Assembly (NCBI GenBank): GCA_947561395.2
Contig: OX387182.1
Span: 38,495,949 to 38,559,948 of the forward strand
Length of the DNA: 64,000 nt
DNA from: Buxus sempervirens
Lineage: Eukaryota; Streptophyta; Magnoliopsida; Buxales; Buxaceae
Direction of reading: 5' to 3'
Position numbers and translations under genes: made by a program
The notes under the pieces: model-generated
Told to the model about the DNA's origin: nothing
What the model saw: only the letters and a program-made list of their open reading frames with translations
Database searches by the model: none
Part shown: positions 43,171-54,746 of the stretch, in pieces
Layout: every line of letters starts with the position of its first letter
How positions within the stretch are numbered: the first letter of the stretch is position 1

Positions 43171-43781
43171 CTGTGTACATGGAGGTGTGGAGGTCGCTCT
43201 GGCATGTTGATTAACCAATCAAATATTTGTATGACATTGACCATGTGGATTTGTTATTTATTTATCTGTTTAGATACCATGGGATAAGTAGTGGAATTTG
43301 TCTTGTTGGAGCATGGTTATAATGATATTGTTTCTAGAATTGATCTGGGTTTTGTTGACCAAGGTATTACCGATGTTAACTGCTTATAGTTTAAATGGCT
43401 TCCTATACTTTTGGGTCAAACAACTTTTTAAAAAGGGTACACAGATTTCACCTGGTTATTTCTTGTTTTCTCGTCTGATTATTCGATCATGGAATTGAAA
43501 ATTTGAAGATGTGTATTTCTGCATGCATGTGCTACTCGCTAAGATATTCGTATCTCACTCTTTTATTTCTGTTTGTTTTTCAGATACGTATGGAGAGCCG
43601 ATAATTGCGGGTAGTGAAATTTGGTCATGTGAGTTTTACTTTGGGATTGTTTAGCGCACTCTGTTGCATAGCATTATTTAGTTCATGTTTTCCTTACTCT
43701 GGTAGTGCGATCCTGTTAATTATAATAACCTCTGGATACGAGTTACGAGTTTTTCATGTGACTCAGATCCGGGGCGTTACA

Positions 43782-44747
43782 GTATCCGAGAAATCTACCC
43801 CCGGTATTTGATGATACCCTTTGGCAACAAGACATGCTTTCCTACGATTTAAAGAGCCATCAGCATTAAACTTAATCCGAAGGATCCATTTGTTACCTAC
43901 AAGATTCATGTGAGTTCGCCAAGGAACTAAGGACCAAGTGCCAGTACGCATGAGAGCATTAAATTCTTGATCCATAGCTGTATGCCATTCACTATACTTT
44001 GCAGCTTCAGTGTAGCATGAAGGCTCATCTGGAACTGTAGAAACATTGGCAAGAAGAGCCTTGGGTAATGGATACTTAACAAGACCATTTGTAAATTTTT
44101 TGGGCTTGAGAATATTATTCTGAGATCTTGTGGTCCTGTTATGAACTCTGGACACAGAAGCTTGCATGTGAGCTGAGCTAGAGGGAGGTGCTGTTCGTTC
44201 TGAAGAGGATTAAGTGGGAATAGAATTTTGGGTGATGGGATTTGGAGGGTGTGAGATAGGATGATTTTGATTGGAAGAAGATGTGTTGTTAACAAATGGG
44301 TCTCTACGTGGATACGAGAAATTTGAAATTGCATGAGATGGATTAACTAGGTGGTTATATGCATCTGTGTTTGACTTTGAATGAGATAAGAGTAGTTGGG
44401 ATGGGAGAGGAATCATGGTGGGTGTAGAAATGGGTGTGGTTGACCGAGAGAAAGTTGATTTAGAAAATGGGAACAACTTTTCATCAAATAAGACATGGCG
44501 TAAGATGAAAATTCTGTGAGATTGAATGTCCATACATTTGAAGCCACGGTGAAAAGGACTATACCCAATGAAGACACATAAGCGTGAACGAAAATCCATC
44601 TTGTGTTTGTTGAAGGGTCGTAGATAGGGCCAACAGGCACATCCAAATGTGCGGAGAAGTGAGTAATCCGATGGATGATGATAGAGTTTTTCAAAAGGAG
44701 ATTTCATGTCAAGAGATGAGCGTGGAAGACAATTAATGAATCCAATG
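43782..44747 (-). pseudogene. Ale-like pol: integrase C-terminal region to RT start
   Basis: Reads from the duplicated segment INCLPRSSLDMKSPFEKLYH, through SDYSLLRTFGCACWPYLRPF and CVFIGYSPFHRGFKCMD (end of the integrase core region), a low-complexity Ser/Pro/Asn linker, a stop near 44210, then HTAMDQEFNALMRTGTWSLV, NKWILRIKFNADGSLNRRKA and LVAKGYHQIPGVDFSDT, the start of RT. It joins 38409 (DTFSPVIKP) once the solo LTR is removed. Confidence 0.9.
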
Positions 44748-47700
44748 TGTAAGCACCTCATTTTTGCACCCCCAAAAAGGAAAGAATAAAACCCTAATTG
44801 AAAAAGTCAAACCTGAAGGGGTCAAAAAGTTGACTTTTTGATCAGGTGCAAATTGACCACCAAACTTCATACCATTGGAAAGAGGATTCCGATACGATTC
44901 TAACACAACTGAGTTTGCTAAAATCGGAGTCCGGATAAAGAAGTTATGGGCTGGTCAAATCTGGAAATAGCAGAAATCGGCTTTCTGCAGAACTCCGAAT
45001 TAGCTGCTCAATTGGATATCAGCAGAAAGGGCACATCGACACGACTCCAACGCAACTGAGTTTGCTGGAATCGGAGTCCCGGGAGATTTGAGCAAAACTG
45101 GCTCCGGGACGCGAGTCTGCACTTCTGCTAAAAAGCTCGAGTTTGCTGCCAACCTTTAGCTTAGTGGATAGGGAATCTCGAGCTGATTCCAACGCCACTG
45201 AGTTTGCTGAAATCGGATACCAGATGAAAGAAATATGAGCAGTCAAAGTTTCAGAAAATCTGCACATGTGGCAAAAACAGCAAAAAGAAAAGAATCTTCA
45301 ATTAAAATAATAATATTTTCATACAACACCTAATTAAGAGGTTTAAAATAAAGGAAAAAGAAAATAAAAAATCAAAGCATGCATGTGCTCAAAAACCAAA
45401 AAGATCTAAATAAAATAATAAAGAAAATCTAAAAATATCTTGTAATTTAGATAATTAGAAAATAAAAGATATTAGGAAATAATAAAATATTAAGCATTTT
45501 GCACATGGGGGATACGTGTCCCCCATGAGGTGTCCAAGATAAGATTAAAAGTTATTTAAGTTTTAGTTACATTTAAATATAAAATTAAAATTTGGTCAAC
45601 AAGTGTGATTATAATTTACTTTTGGTTCATTTTTTTCATTATAAAAGGGGGGCTACCCCCCATTCTTTGAAAAGAAGCCAAACCCCCTCCCTTCTCTCCC
45701 CCTTTCATCTTGCACGACCTCTCCCACTCCTCCATTTCCTTCTCATCCTAGTCGCCCCTCTGCTACCAAAAGCTTCCCATACCATTCCCTACTAAACCCA
45801 AGCTCCATTCAATACCCAAAATGCCCTCCTAACTCTCATCTTCTTCCCTTTTCTTGTTCTCACCCACAAGGAGACAAAAAGAGGTTATCCCTTGAATCAA
45901 AGGAGGTTCCAAGCTGCTGTCTACAGCAACCGGAGGATCTATACTTGTTTAAAAGAAAAAGGTAATGCTGTGGTAAGTTTTGTTTTAGCTCTGTATTGAA
46001 CATATATAAAAAATCAGACTTTTTTCTTTATTTTAATTGTACTCCTTCCTAACAGTTTGATCTACTCTTTGGTGCATCTTTTTCACCATTTTGTTTCCTT
46101 CTGTTGCATCTTGTGGGAGTCCCCATGGTAAGGGGGACTCCCTACATGACTAGATGGAAGGAGAGTGCGATGTAAAATAAATGGCATGGTGAAGATACTC
46201 GCGGTTTTATCATTTTATCGTGATTTATTAAGGAGGGGTTTGTCCTCCTAGAATATCTTTTGTACCCCAGATCCTCTCTCCCTCATTCCCTTCACTTATC
46301 CATTTCTACGTATATTTGTCATTCTTCTTTTATGGTCATGCATATAGACAGTAGAGTCATCAGATACACACATGCACGATTTCACCTCATATTTATTTAT
46401 TGTTTTTAAGACTACCACACACACTCAATCATGGTATATTAGAAGTGTGTTTCAGCTTATTTTATACTCTTACCTAAAATATATTTTCATTAAAAATTTG
46501 TGCAAAAAGAAGATTTTTATCAATTTGTGATCTTGAGAAACTTCTCCTTTATGATTTAATTTTGATTTAATTGGATCTTTCCCACTGTAAACACATGTAT
46601 GGGATTTCATTCTTACTTTGCTCTTTAGCACGCACTTTTTGGATTATCTTTAGTATTTTAACTCACTTTCCAAATCATGTTTTGGTTACCTAATAAGCTT
46701 ATTTCATTTACTGAATTTTTGTATTTCATATCATCATTCCTATACATGATCATATGTGTTCTCGTATTGGTTCACTAATTGGGTTAAGACATGTGTGAAT
46801 GGCTTGGTAAAGAAAAATCATCCAAGATGAAGGATTGACATCGTGAGTCCACTCTGATGCTCACAGCAAGTTGTAGAAGACTTAAGGAAGCTAGTGGACG
46901 GGGTTTAGTTAAGCTTTTGACCATTTTTCGCGATTCGGGTCGAACTGCATACTCAGTGCGGTTCGGGCCTGATCGCACCATATATGCGGTCGTGCTAAGA
47001 CCGTACCAAGTATGTGGTTGTGACCAAATCACAGGGTATATACGGTCAGACCCTGAAAACCCGTTTCTTTGATATCGACCCGATCCGATCCAACCCAGTT
47101 GTAAATAACTCGAACCCAATGGGCTCTTGGGTCAACCCTAAGCCTACTTTGAGACTTGGGCCTGTGTCGGCCCAATAAGGCATCGTGGGCCTTCCAATGG
47201 GGCCCACATCCCGACCTGCCCACACTAAGGCCTGTTCCAATAAATGGGGCCTACATGGCAACATGAATAATGTCTTGGGCCAAGACCAAGCCTAGTGGAC
47301 TTTAAAAATCTGAACCCACTAAATCTTGCATATGTAATCAAACTTTTAAACTAAAGAACCAAATCCAGAAAGGGTTATCGAACGTAACCCTAAGTGGGAA
47401 TTGAGCTTGCCTTAAGCCCAACTTGGTCATCAATGAGCCTTCTAACGGGGCTCATACCAGACCCACCTCATCTTGGATAAAAAGATAAAATCAACAAAAA
47501 TAAAGGGGACCCGCACCACTCTGGTGGTCCCCACTCATACCAAAAATATGCATACTGGTATAGGATAAGGGTGAGACTAAGTTGACTCAGAACCAGGGAA
47601 ACCCAAGGGACCCGTCATTTGACGGGGCGGACCGGGGTGTTTTCGGACTTCCCCGGACCGTAACCGAGAACTTGCCCGAATCTCTAAAAAAGACGCAGAC

Positions 47701-47822
47701 CAGCAAATCTTAGACCTGTATAGGCACCCAAGTGTCTGCCTGCACATCTCAGGCAGTGGCGACTCCAATACCTCGAAAAGCCAACGCATTTCCGTGCTGC
47801 GCCTCGCCGAGACGTGCGCACA
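44748..47822 (+). repeat. Solo LTR 'E', Ogre/Tat-like (3075 bp)
   Basis: Starts TGTAAGCACCTC, ends GTGCGCACA, with target duplication CAATG (44743-44747 and 47823-47827). TATA-like TATAAAAG at 45640-45647. It contains repeated modules with 'caacgcaactgagtttgct' (about 45050, 45195 and a diverged copy at 44905) and a palindrome series at 46941-47047 like that of element D. No internal element sequence remains. Confidence 0.93.
46941..47047. repeat. Palindrome series in solo LTR E, 28-bp spacing
   Basis: Units at 46941-46965 (CGAACTGCA/TGCGGTTCG, centre TACTCAG), 46971-46991 (GATCGCA/TGCGGTC) and decayed units at 46999-47019 and 47027-47047. Mismatches in the first two are T opposite G, that is G-U pairs in RNA. 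Confidence 0.82.
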
Positions 47823-48893
47823 CAATGGATGATGATAGAGTTTTTCAAAAGGAGATTTCATGTCAAGAGATGAGCATGGAAGACAATTAATGATATACGC
47901 AGATATGGAAAATGCATCTGCCCAGAATTTTTGAGGAACTAACGAGTGAGAGAGGAGAGATAGACGGGTTTCAACAATTTGTCTGTGTCGGCGTTCAACC
48001 ATGCCATTTTGAGTAGATGTGTAAGGACAAGTTATACGATGATGTATGCCAATGTTCAAGAAAAACTTGTGAAGATGAGAGAATTCACCTCCACCATCAG
48101 TTTGAACAGATTGAATTTTACAATTGAATTGGCGCTCAACTTGTACTTGGAAGGAGCGGAAAATATGAAAAACATCTGCTTTATTGGCAATAGGAAAAAT
48201 CCATAGATACCGACTAAAGTGATCAACAAAGGATACATAATATTTGTACCCGTCAACAGACAAAGATGGGGATGGACCCCAGACATCAACAAATAGTAAC
48301 TGTAGAGGGCTTGTAGATGTTGAAGTTGATGCAACAAAGGGAAGCTTGTGACTTTTGCCCTGTTGGCATGCTGGGTAGATAGCCGGTTGCTTATTGTAAG
48401 ACACAAGTAATTGAAATTGAGAAACAAGATGTTTCGTGGTTTGATAAGATGCATGACCAAGCCATGAGTGCCATATCTCCAAGGGGACCCGAACAGATGA
48501 CAAGGCAAGAGGATAGGTGGGAGTAGGTGAAGGAGACATGAACGGATAGAGACCTCCTCTAGTCCTGCCGTAGTGTAGCGTTCTCCGCTTGAGTTCGTCC
48601 TTCACACAAAAATAGTCAGAGTGAAATTCAATGAACACATTGTTTTCTTTAGTGAATTGAGAAACATAAAGTAAATTCTTGGAGATGTTGGGAACAAGAA
48701 GCACACTAGAGAGACGAAAGTTGGTATCCGAAAGTTGTAGTTTGGAGATCCAACATTTGCTATTTGCAGATTTTTACCATCGCCAACTTGGATCTATTCA
48801 GAACCGAGATAGGGATCAGCTTGAAGATTGAGATTTTGGAGCTCATTAGTAACATGATTTGTGCAGCCAGAGTCGGTGTACCATGCGCTATTA
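47823..48893 (-). pseudogene. Ale-like pol: protease, pre-integrase and integrase core
   Basis: Protease motif WYTDSGCTNHVTNEL near 48885-48840. Then a frame from 48704: LLVPNISKNLLYVSQFTKEN, WHSWLGHASYQTTKHLV, CQQGKSHKLPF (HHCC zinc region), and the integrase core with Asp in LLFVDVWGPSPS, Asp in VQTDGGGEFSHL and Glu in NGMVERRHRQIVE, all three catalytic residues present. It ends SPFEKLYHHPL at the LTR E junction. This is the best preserved part of the Ale element, but the flanking frames are broken. Confidence 0.92.
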
Positions 48894-49757
48894 GAAGGAA
48901 TATGCGATGCCGTCATGAGTGCAGTGGGTTGAGTATTAGTTCCTTGATAATTTTGATCATAACGGTGATAACAAGCAAGAGCAACATGACCAGTGCGATC
49001 GCAAAGCTAACAGATTGGTCGAGATGAAGAGTGGCCATGATAGCCACGGCCACGACCACAACTCCGGCCTCGGTTGAGAGATTGTGGTGTAAGACGTTGA
49101 TGAGAACCTCCACGAGAACTTTTGGAATGAGATTGGTCTTGGTGGGTGGCCACATTAGCAAAACCAACAGATACTTCAAGTGATGAATTTAGATATGCAA
49201 GGCATAGTTCATGAGTGAGAAGATGGCTATAAGCTTCTTCAAGAGACATCAGATCGACTTGGGTAGTTATAGAAGTGGCAATAGCATCATAAGAGGAATC
49301 AAGTCCTGCAATCAAGTATGTAATCTTCTTAGATTCCCGCAGTGGTTCACCAACAGCAGCTAAGACATCAGCATATGATTTAAATCGCTGAAAATATTCA
49401 GATATAGAAGAGCTTCCCTTCTTTAAAGTCGCAAGTTGAATGCGAGTGTTGATGATGCTGGCACGAGAGTGGGAATTGAACATTTTTTCTAGAGAAGACC
49501 AAACTTCAAAGGATGTGGAAAGAACAACTACTTGGGCAAGAGTATCCTCGGATAAGGAGGACATGAGGGTGCTAAGCACCAATTGATCTTGATCAATCCA
49601 GTGATCATGATCTGGGTTGGGAACTCGGGTAGGAGCACCATTGGAGGAGCCAGCTTCATTGAGGAAGCAGGGAGGGCAAGGAGTAGTGCGATTAACATAT
49701 CCAAAGACTTCCTGACCTCGAACAGTAACAACATGATGAAGATTTATGAGAGAAGGG
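48894..49757 (-). pseudogene. Ale-like gag, truncated at its N-terminus by LTR G
   Basis: UBN2-type gag: DHWIDQDQLVLSTLMSSLSE, FEVWSSLEKMFNSHSRASII, LATLKKGSSSISEYFQRFKS, LIAGLDSSYDAIATSITTQV, then an Arg/Gly/Ser-rich tail and a knuckle C-x2-C-x4-H-x4-C (C*LCDRTGHVALAC). The residue after the first Cys is a TAG stop, a single C-to-T change from CAG. Sequence upstream of 49757 belongs to LTR G, so the first gag residues are lost. Confidence 0.88.
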
Positions 49758-50931
49758 TGTGCGCACGTGGGAAACGCAGCACGGGGAAATTTGAAGTTGC
49801 CACCGCCTGATGGGGTGCAGGCGGACACCTGGGTGCCTAACCTTGTCTATTGGGCTTTGGGTCTGCGGCATGAGATTCTAAGTCGGGTCTCGGTTGTGGT
49901 CTGAGGAAGTCCGTAGATACCCCAATCCACCCCGTCGGATGATGGGTCCCGTGGGTTCCCTGGTTTGAGTCAGGTTGCTTTGGTCTCTCACTCGATTCCT
50001 AATCCGATATGCAAATTGGTTAAGTCTGTCGGGACCACCTGAGTGGTGTGGGTCCCTTTAATTGATTTTATCTTGCTTGATTTAGGTGATCTGAGTCTGA
50101 TGGGGTGGGCCCCGTTGGAAGGCCCACAGCGTCCCTGGTGGGCTTGACTAAGCCCACAAGCCTCTGGTGGGCCTCTGGAGGCCCTTTGGGCTTAGGCTAA
50201 TGAGTTGATTTTACTTAATTACTCAATTTGGAGTTCAAGTATTTTCATGCAAAAGGTTGGTCTGCATCGGTTGGCGGGCCCCAAGGTGGGCCCCCATGAT
50301 GGTTGCCAAGAGTGTTTTGGATTTATATTATGTAGCTTTGCCAAGAGTGGGTTGGTCACTGGGCTTGGGGCCCAAGATCCGGGTTTAGGCTTGAATGCCC
50401 AGTTCTTCGAAGTCTAGGGTTTGCACCCTAGCTTGGTTGATTATTGGGCTTTGGCGGGCCCGATAGGCCCTAGCCTTTGGTCTCGGCTAGACCACACAAT
50501 TCATGCATTTATTCCACATATTAAGGTTCAGCTGGGCCGCATTGAGTTTGGCCCAACCGGTTCAATTGGTTCTTTTTGCTTAAGTTGTTTAATTGCATGC
50601 CCTTAGAGTTTATTGGGCTTGGTGGGCCCCATTGGAAGGCCCACGGGTATTCCGAGTTGGACCGACGGTCCATGTCCCAAGTTGGGTTTCCGGGTGACCT
50701 GGAAACCCTATTGGTTCACTAGGTTTGGTTAAAATTACCACAAAATTCGGCCAAAGATCACAAAACACAAAAAAAAACGCATTTCTGTGTATATCTGGCC
50801 TTAGTTGCTGGATACACATAGGCCATAGGTGATCCGGCCTGAGTTGCCGGATCACACCAAAATGGCCATTTTTCGGATTATGGCAGTTGGGGTGGTTTCC
50901 AGGGGTTCCTAGGAGCTTCCTGTAAGCTGTG

Positions 50932-53295
50932 TGTAACGCCCCGGATCCGTGTTGTTCAATAAAGATATAACACGTCTCACGGAGGTTAGGCAAGGATCGT
51001 TAATCAATTATGATCGCTGGATAATCATCTAACTATAACCTGTCAGAGTGCACAATTTTATTTATCCAAATTGTAACATTTAGAACTTAACTAGAATCAT
51101 ATGGTTCAGGCCCAAATAGACTTTAATACACCTCAAATATTCAAAGTTCTCAAATTCGGAACAAGATAACCTACAAGTCTAAGGAAGGTAATAGTAATCT
51201 TCCTCCCTATAAGCCTCAGCCGGATCTACCCCAGTAGTCGCCTCACCACGAGTATCTGAAAACAAAACAAAACAACAGAGTGAGATACGAATATCTCAGC
51301 GAGTAGCACATGCATGCAGAAATAGTTAATCACAATTCAAAACTATGCATCGACAACATTCCATACGGTTAAACAACTAACATCAATTTCAAGTTTAAAC
51401 CAAAACCCGTTTCAATCGGTCAAATCACATCTCAGTTAAGCACGGCAACACATCGATTGGTCAATGTCATGACTATCGTTTAGTTGATAAATTAAACATG
51501 CCAAGTAGACACTCCACACCTCCATGTACACAGTTCCGGCCTACTCAGGGTTTCGGAAACTCTGAAATGACGGACTACTTAGGGTTTCGTCATCCAATGC
51601 AGGCCTACTCCCCGGGTTTCTGCATTGACAACCAGGCCTACTCAGGGTTTCTGGCTGCTCTACACCGGTTGTGGCAACACACAAGGCCATGCAATTTCAA
51701 CAACCAACAATAACATTACATTACTAAGCTTAAGCATCTGGATCCAGGACAAGCTAAACCAAAACAGTAAAACATCATATAATCTCAATTCCAACATCAA
51801 AGTAAAACCATTCATTCCACATCATGTATAACTCATCACAGTTCATCACCTGTCCCTCTGGACCAAGTAGTATCTCAATACTTTCAGTATTTTCTCATTT
51901 CCGCAACCCATGCCATTTGAATACAAAACACAGTTATTTATACCAAGACAATACATTCAGAATTTTCCAACCAAGTGAAACCAGAAGTCAATAATTTCTC
52001 AATCAAAACAGTGTATAAATTCGAGGAGAAAACAAACTAGGAACTCCTAGTGTTTTGGTATCCAACACAACATATACAAATAACCTAAACTCAACCTTAG
52101 AAGCCTTTAAGAATTTGCCACTAGAATTTCCCTAGGAATTTAATAAGTAATGCAGGTTCCAAGGTTCCCAAACAAGTGATTGGTTAAGTGGTATAACCCT
52201 CAAGACATCAAAATCCCCCTTGGTTCAGTCAAGAATCATTTTCGACAGATTAAATTGGGTATGCGCTCACTTCCTGAAGTGAGCGCCAGGTGAGCGCCAG
52301 TCGGTGGATAGGAAACAGACAAAATTTAACTATGCACTCACTCGACGCTAAGTGAGCACGAGCTGAGCGAGAAAAGGGCACGAGATGGGCGCCGGCTTCG
52401 CGCGAGACTCGCGCATGGTTTTTAAGTGCGCGCGAGCTGAGCACCAAGTGGGCGTCAACTCGGCGGATAGTAGTGTTTCAATAGGGCGCCTACCTCCTAA
52501 GTGAGCGCGAGTGGGCGCCAACTCGGCGGATACCCACTGTGATTTTCGAGTCTCTGTTATTTCAAGATCTCTATGTCTGGCCGATTTGTTTCGGTCTGTA
52601 ATTGTTCTAATACACTCCCAATGTTCCCAGAATACTTCCCAACCAGTTTTGGATTTAATCTAAACACATTTAATTTCAAGTTGAATTTCAATCTCATGTT
52701 CGGACTCATGGTATTCCAGAAAACCCAGAAAACTCAGAAATCACTCATGCATCAGAATAAACTCACGAATAAACACAAAACCTCAGTTGTAAATCAATGC
52801 TACTCACACTTATACGCTTATCCCAGAATAACACAACCTCGGCCGATCAAGATTTCCGGCTGCACGCGAGGATGCGACTGTAGCTGATATATCCCCTGTT
52901 CGCGAGAGTAATTAACTGACTGAATCTCTATCTCCGACTCGAACTATCCGATCGCAGCTATTTGCACCTCTCGTTCTTCTCAGCAAAACCCTAATCGCCA
53001 CACCAGAGCCGCGAATCACCAAGTCGCCCAACTTCTTCAACAAACAAAAGTATTGCCAAAAGTATTCATACGAGTATTCTATAAACCAAAACCTAACTTT
53101 CCCTTTTCGTATATTTACCTTGTACGCGCCCATACGTATTGCCGCTCGACAACCTCTTTAAAGTCATTGATCCTATGCACGCTCGCCCACTGGAAACCCT
53201 ACATGTTCCCGCATCCACTTAGGTTAACAAGCGCACAACTATATTTTAATAATAATAAATAAATAAAAGACCTTACCAAAAATCAGGGTCTTACA
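50932..53295 (-). repeat. Tekay-type solo LTR (2364 bp), minus orientation
   Basis: Starts TGTAACGCCCCG, ends GGGTCTTACA, with a perfect target duplication CTGTG (50927-50931 and 53296-53300). It is the reverse-oriented relative of 38410-43781: the hairpin array (51534-51654) and the GC-rich block (52258-52535) correspond in reversed order. No coding sequence. Confidence 0.94.
51534..51654. repeat. Four-hairpin array with constant loop, intact copy
   Basis: Loop GCCTACTCAGGGTTT (reverse complement of the other copy's loop) or close variants at 51539-51553, 51573-51587, 51603-51619 (17 nt) and 51636-51650. Arms: TTCCG/CGGAA, ATGACG/CGTCAT, CAATGCAG/CTGCATTG and CCAG/CTGG. Each hairpin has its own complementary stem. 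Confidence 0.92.
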
Positions 53296-54479
53296 CTGTG
53301 TGGGCCCTCGGATGGGCCCACATTGGTTCAAGTGAGGGGGAGGAGCCTCATTTAGTTTCTCTTTTGGGTTCTTAGTAAGGCAAAGGGATAAAAGGGGGGC
53401 ATGAGCATGGGGCCTGGGGGATACCTACAGGGAACTGAAGGTGTTGCTGTTGGTGCACCCAGCAGCAGCCTGTGTTGGTCATAACAATGGATAAAAAGGG
53501 GTGCGGGGATCGCCTTCACGTGCATATGCAAGGAACAGTAGGGTATAAGTGGTTTGGGGGGACATGCACACCAAAAATAGCAAGAAGTTAACACAAAATC
53601 AGTGCATGTAATTAGTGACATGTATGATAAAAAAATAGCAGTTATACATGGGGTTTGGATGCGCAGATTGCACAAAACAGTGGGAGAGATAAGACACTCG
53701 TGTGATCCTAGCGATGAAGAAAGACATACTTCAAGGGAGGGTTGGTTCTAGCATGCACGGATAAATAACTAAGCCACATGTGTAAGCACCTCATTTTTGT
53801 GCTCCCGAAAAGCCACAAATGCAAAACCCGGCTAAAAAGTCAAACCCTGAGGGGTGGAAAGTTGACCTTTTAATCAGATAAAATTTGGCCACCTTGCTTT
53901 ATCTCAATGGATAAAGAATCCCGACACGAGTCCAACGCAAGTGGGTTTGCAGGAATCGGAGTCCGGATGAAGGTTCTGCAGGCGGTCAAACTTGAGGAAG
54001 AGCCGAGAGTTGACATTTCCTTGAATTCCGTGCCAAGTACCTTGCTCGATACCATTGGATAAAGAATCCCGACACGAGTCCAACGCAACTGGCTTTGCAG
54101 GAATCGGAGTCCGGATGAAGGTTCTGTGGGCAGTCAAACTTAAGGGAAGGCCAAAAGTTGACTTTTCCTCGAACCCCGTGCCAAATGCTTAGTCCTATGT
54201 CATTAAATATAGGGCTCCGATACGAGTTCAACGCAATTGAGTTTGCTCAAATCGGAGTTCAGATGAGAGAGATATGGGCTGTCGAAATTTCCGAGCAACA
54301 AAGCCGGAAGCTGCACACGTGGCAGCCAACGCAGCGAAATATCTCAGGGACTAAATCTTAAATATCCAAAATTTGATAAAAATCTCAAGGACTAAACTGA
54401 AATTCGCAGGGACCAATCTGTAATTGTTCTAAAGTGTCGAATCGGTCAAGTCGAAGGGCAAATCCGTAATTTTCCAACT

Positions 54480-54727
54480 TGTATCCGGTCATATATGCCG
54501 GATACACATGCTCCCCTTCATGACCGGACTCCAAGGCTGGATACAGGAAGATTTTCACGCGAGATTCACGCCGATCGCTCGACAAGTTCGCGGCGGCATT
54601 AAATTTTTGAATAATTATGTTTTGTATCCGGCATTCAATGCCGGATACAAAGGACGATCAGTGTATCCGGTCATGAAGACCGGATAAGGGGAGACCTTAG
54701 TGTATCCGGCCTGAGTTGCCGGATACA
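54480..54727. repeat. Palindrome array upstream of element F TATA box, about 39-bp register
   Basis: Units at 54480-54506 (TGTATCCGG/CCGGATACA), 54519-54545 (decayed), 54621-54651 (15-bp arms around a single base, since its 9-nt centre CATTCAATG is itself palindromic), 54664-54686 (TATCCGGTC/GACCGGATA) and 54701-54727 (TGTATCCGG/CCGGATACA, centre CCTGAGTTG). The last unit ends 11 bp before the TATA box. Confidence 0.9.
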
Positions 54728-54738
54728 TTAAGTTTTTC

Positions 54739-54746
54739 TATAAATA
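54739..54746 (+). promoter_or_regulatory. TATA box of element F LTR
   Basis: TATAAATA immediately after the palindrome array. Confidence 0.75.

Larger units (their letters stand above)
38410..43781 (+). repeat. Tekay-type solo LTR (2388 bp without its own insertion)
   Basis: Starts TGTAAAACCCC, ends GGGGCGTTACA, with a perfect target duplication GTATC (38405-38409 and 43782-43786) inside the Ale RT. The solo LTR 40117-43100 interrupts it. TATA box at 38737-38744. A GC-rich block of gcgctcacct-type motifs lies at 39185-39460, and a four-unit hairpin array at 40061-40116 plus 43101-43170. It is the same family, in opposite orientation, as 50932-53295. Solo LTRs arise by recombination between the two LTRs of one element. 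Confidence 0.93.
36872..49757 (-). mobile_element. Ale-like Ty1/copia element, split by three insertions
   Basis: Minus-strand copia: short 3' LTR (36872-37104), then on ascending coordinates RNase H, RT, integrase, protease and gag. Removing the insertions 38410-43781 and 44748-47822 gives a continuous pol; gag is cut at 49757 by LTR G, and the 5' LTR is off-window. Short LTR, gag type and domain order suggest the Ale/Retrofit lineage (moderate confidence). Stops, frameshifts and a 74-bp duplication show that it is dead. Confidence 0.85.
49758..53780 (-). repeat. LTR 'G': Ogre/Tat-like LTR, minus orientation, 3' part (split)
   Basis: Begins TGTGCGCACG, the reverse complement of an Ogre-like LTR end. 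The next about 170 bp match the reversed end of the element F LTR ('ggtgcaggcggacacctggg'). It is interrupted by 50932-53295 and by element F at 53781, leaving 1654 bp of LTR here. Palindromes at about 50787-50818 and 50829-50855 (GTGATCCGG/CCGGATCAC, centre CCTGAGTTG). Solo LTR or full element cannot be decided within the window. Confidence 0.82.
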
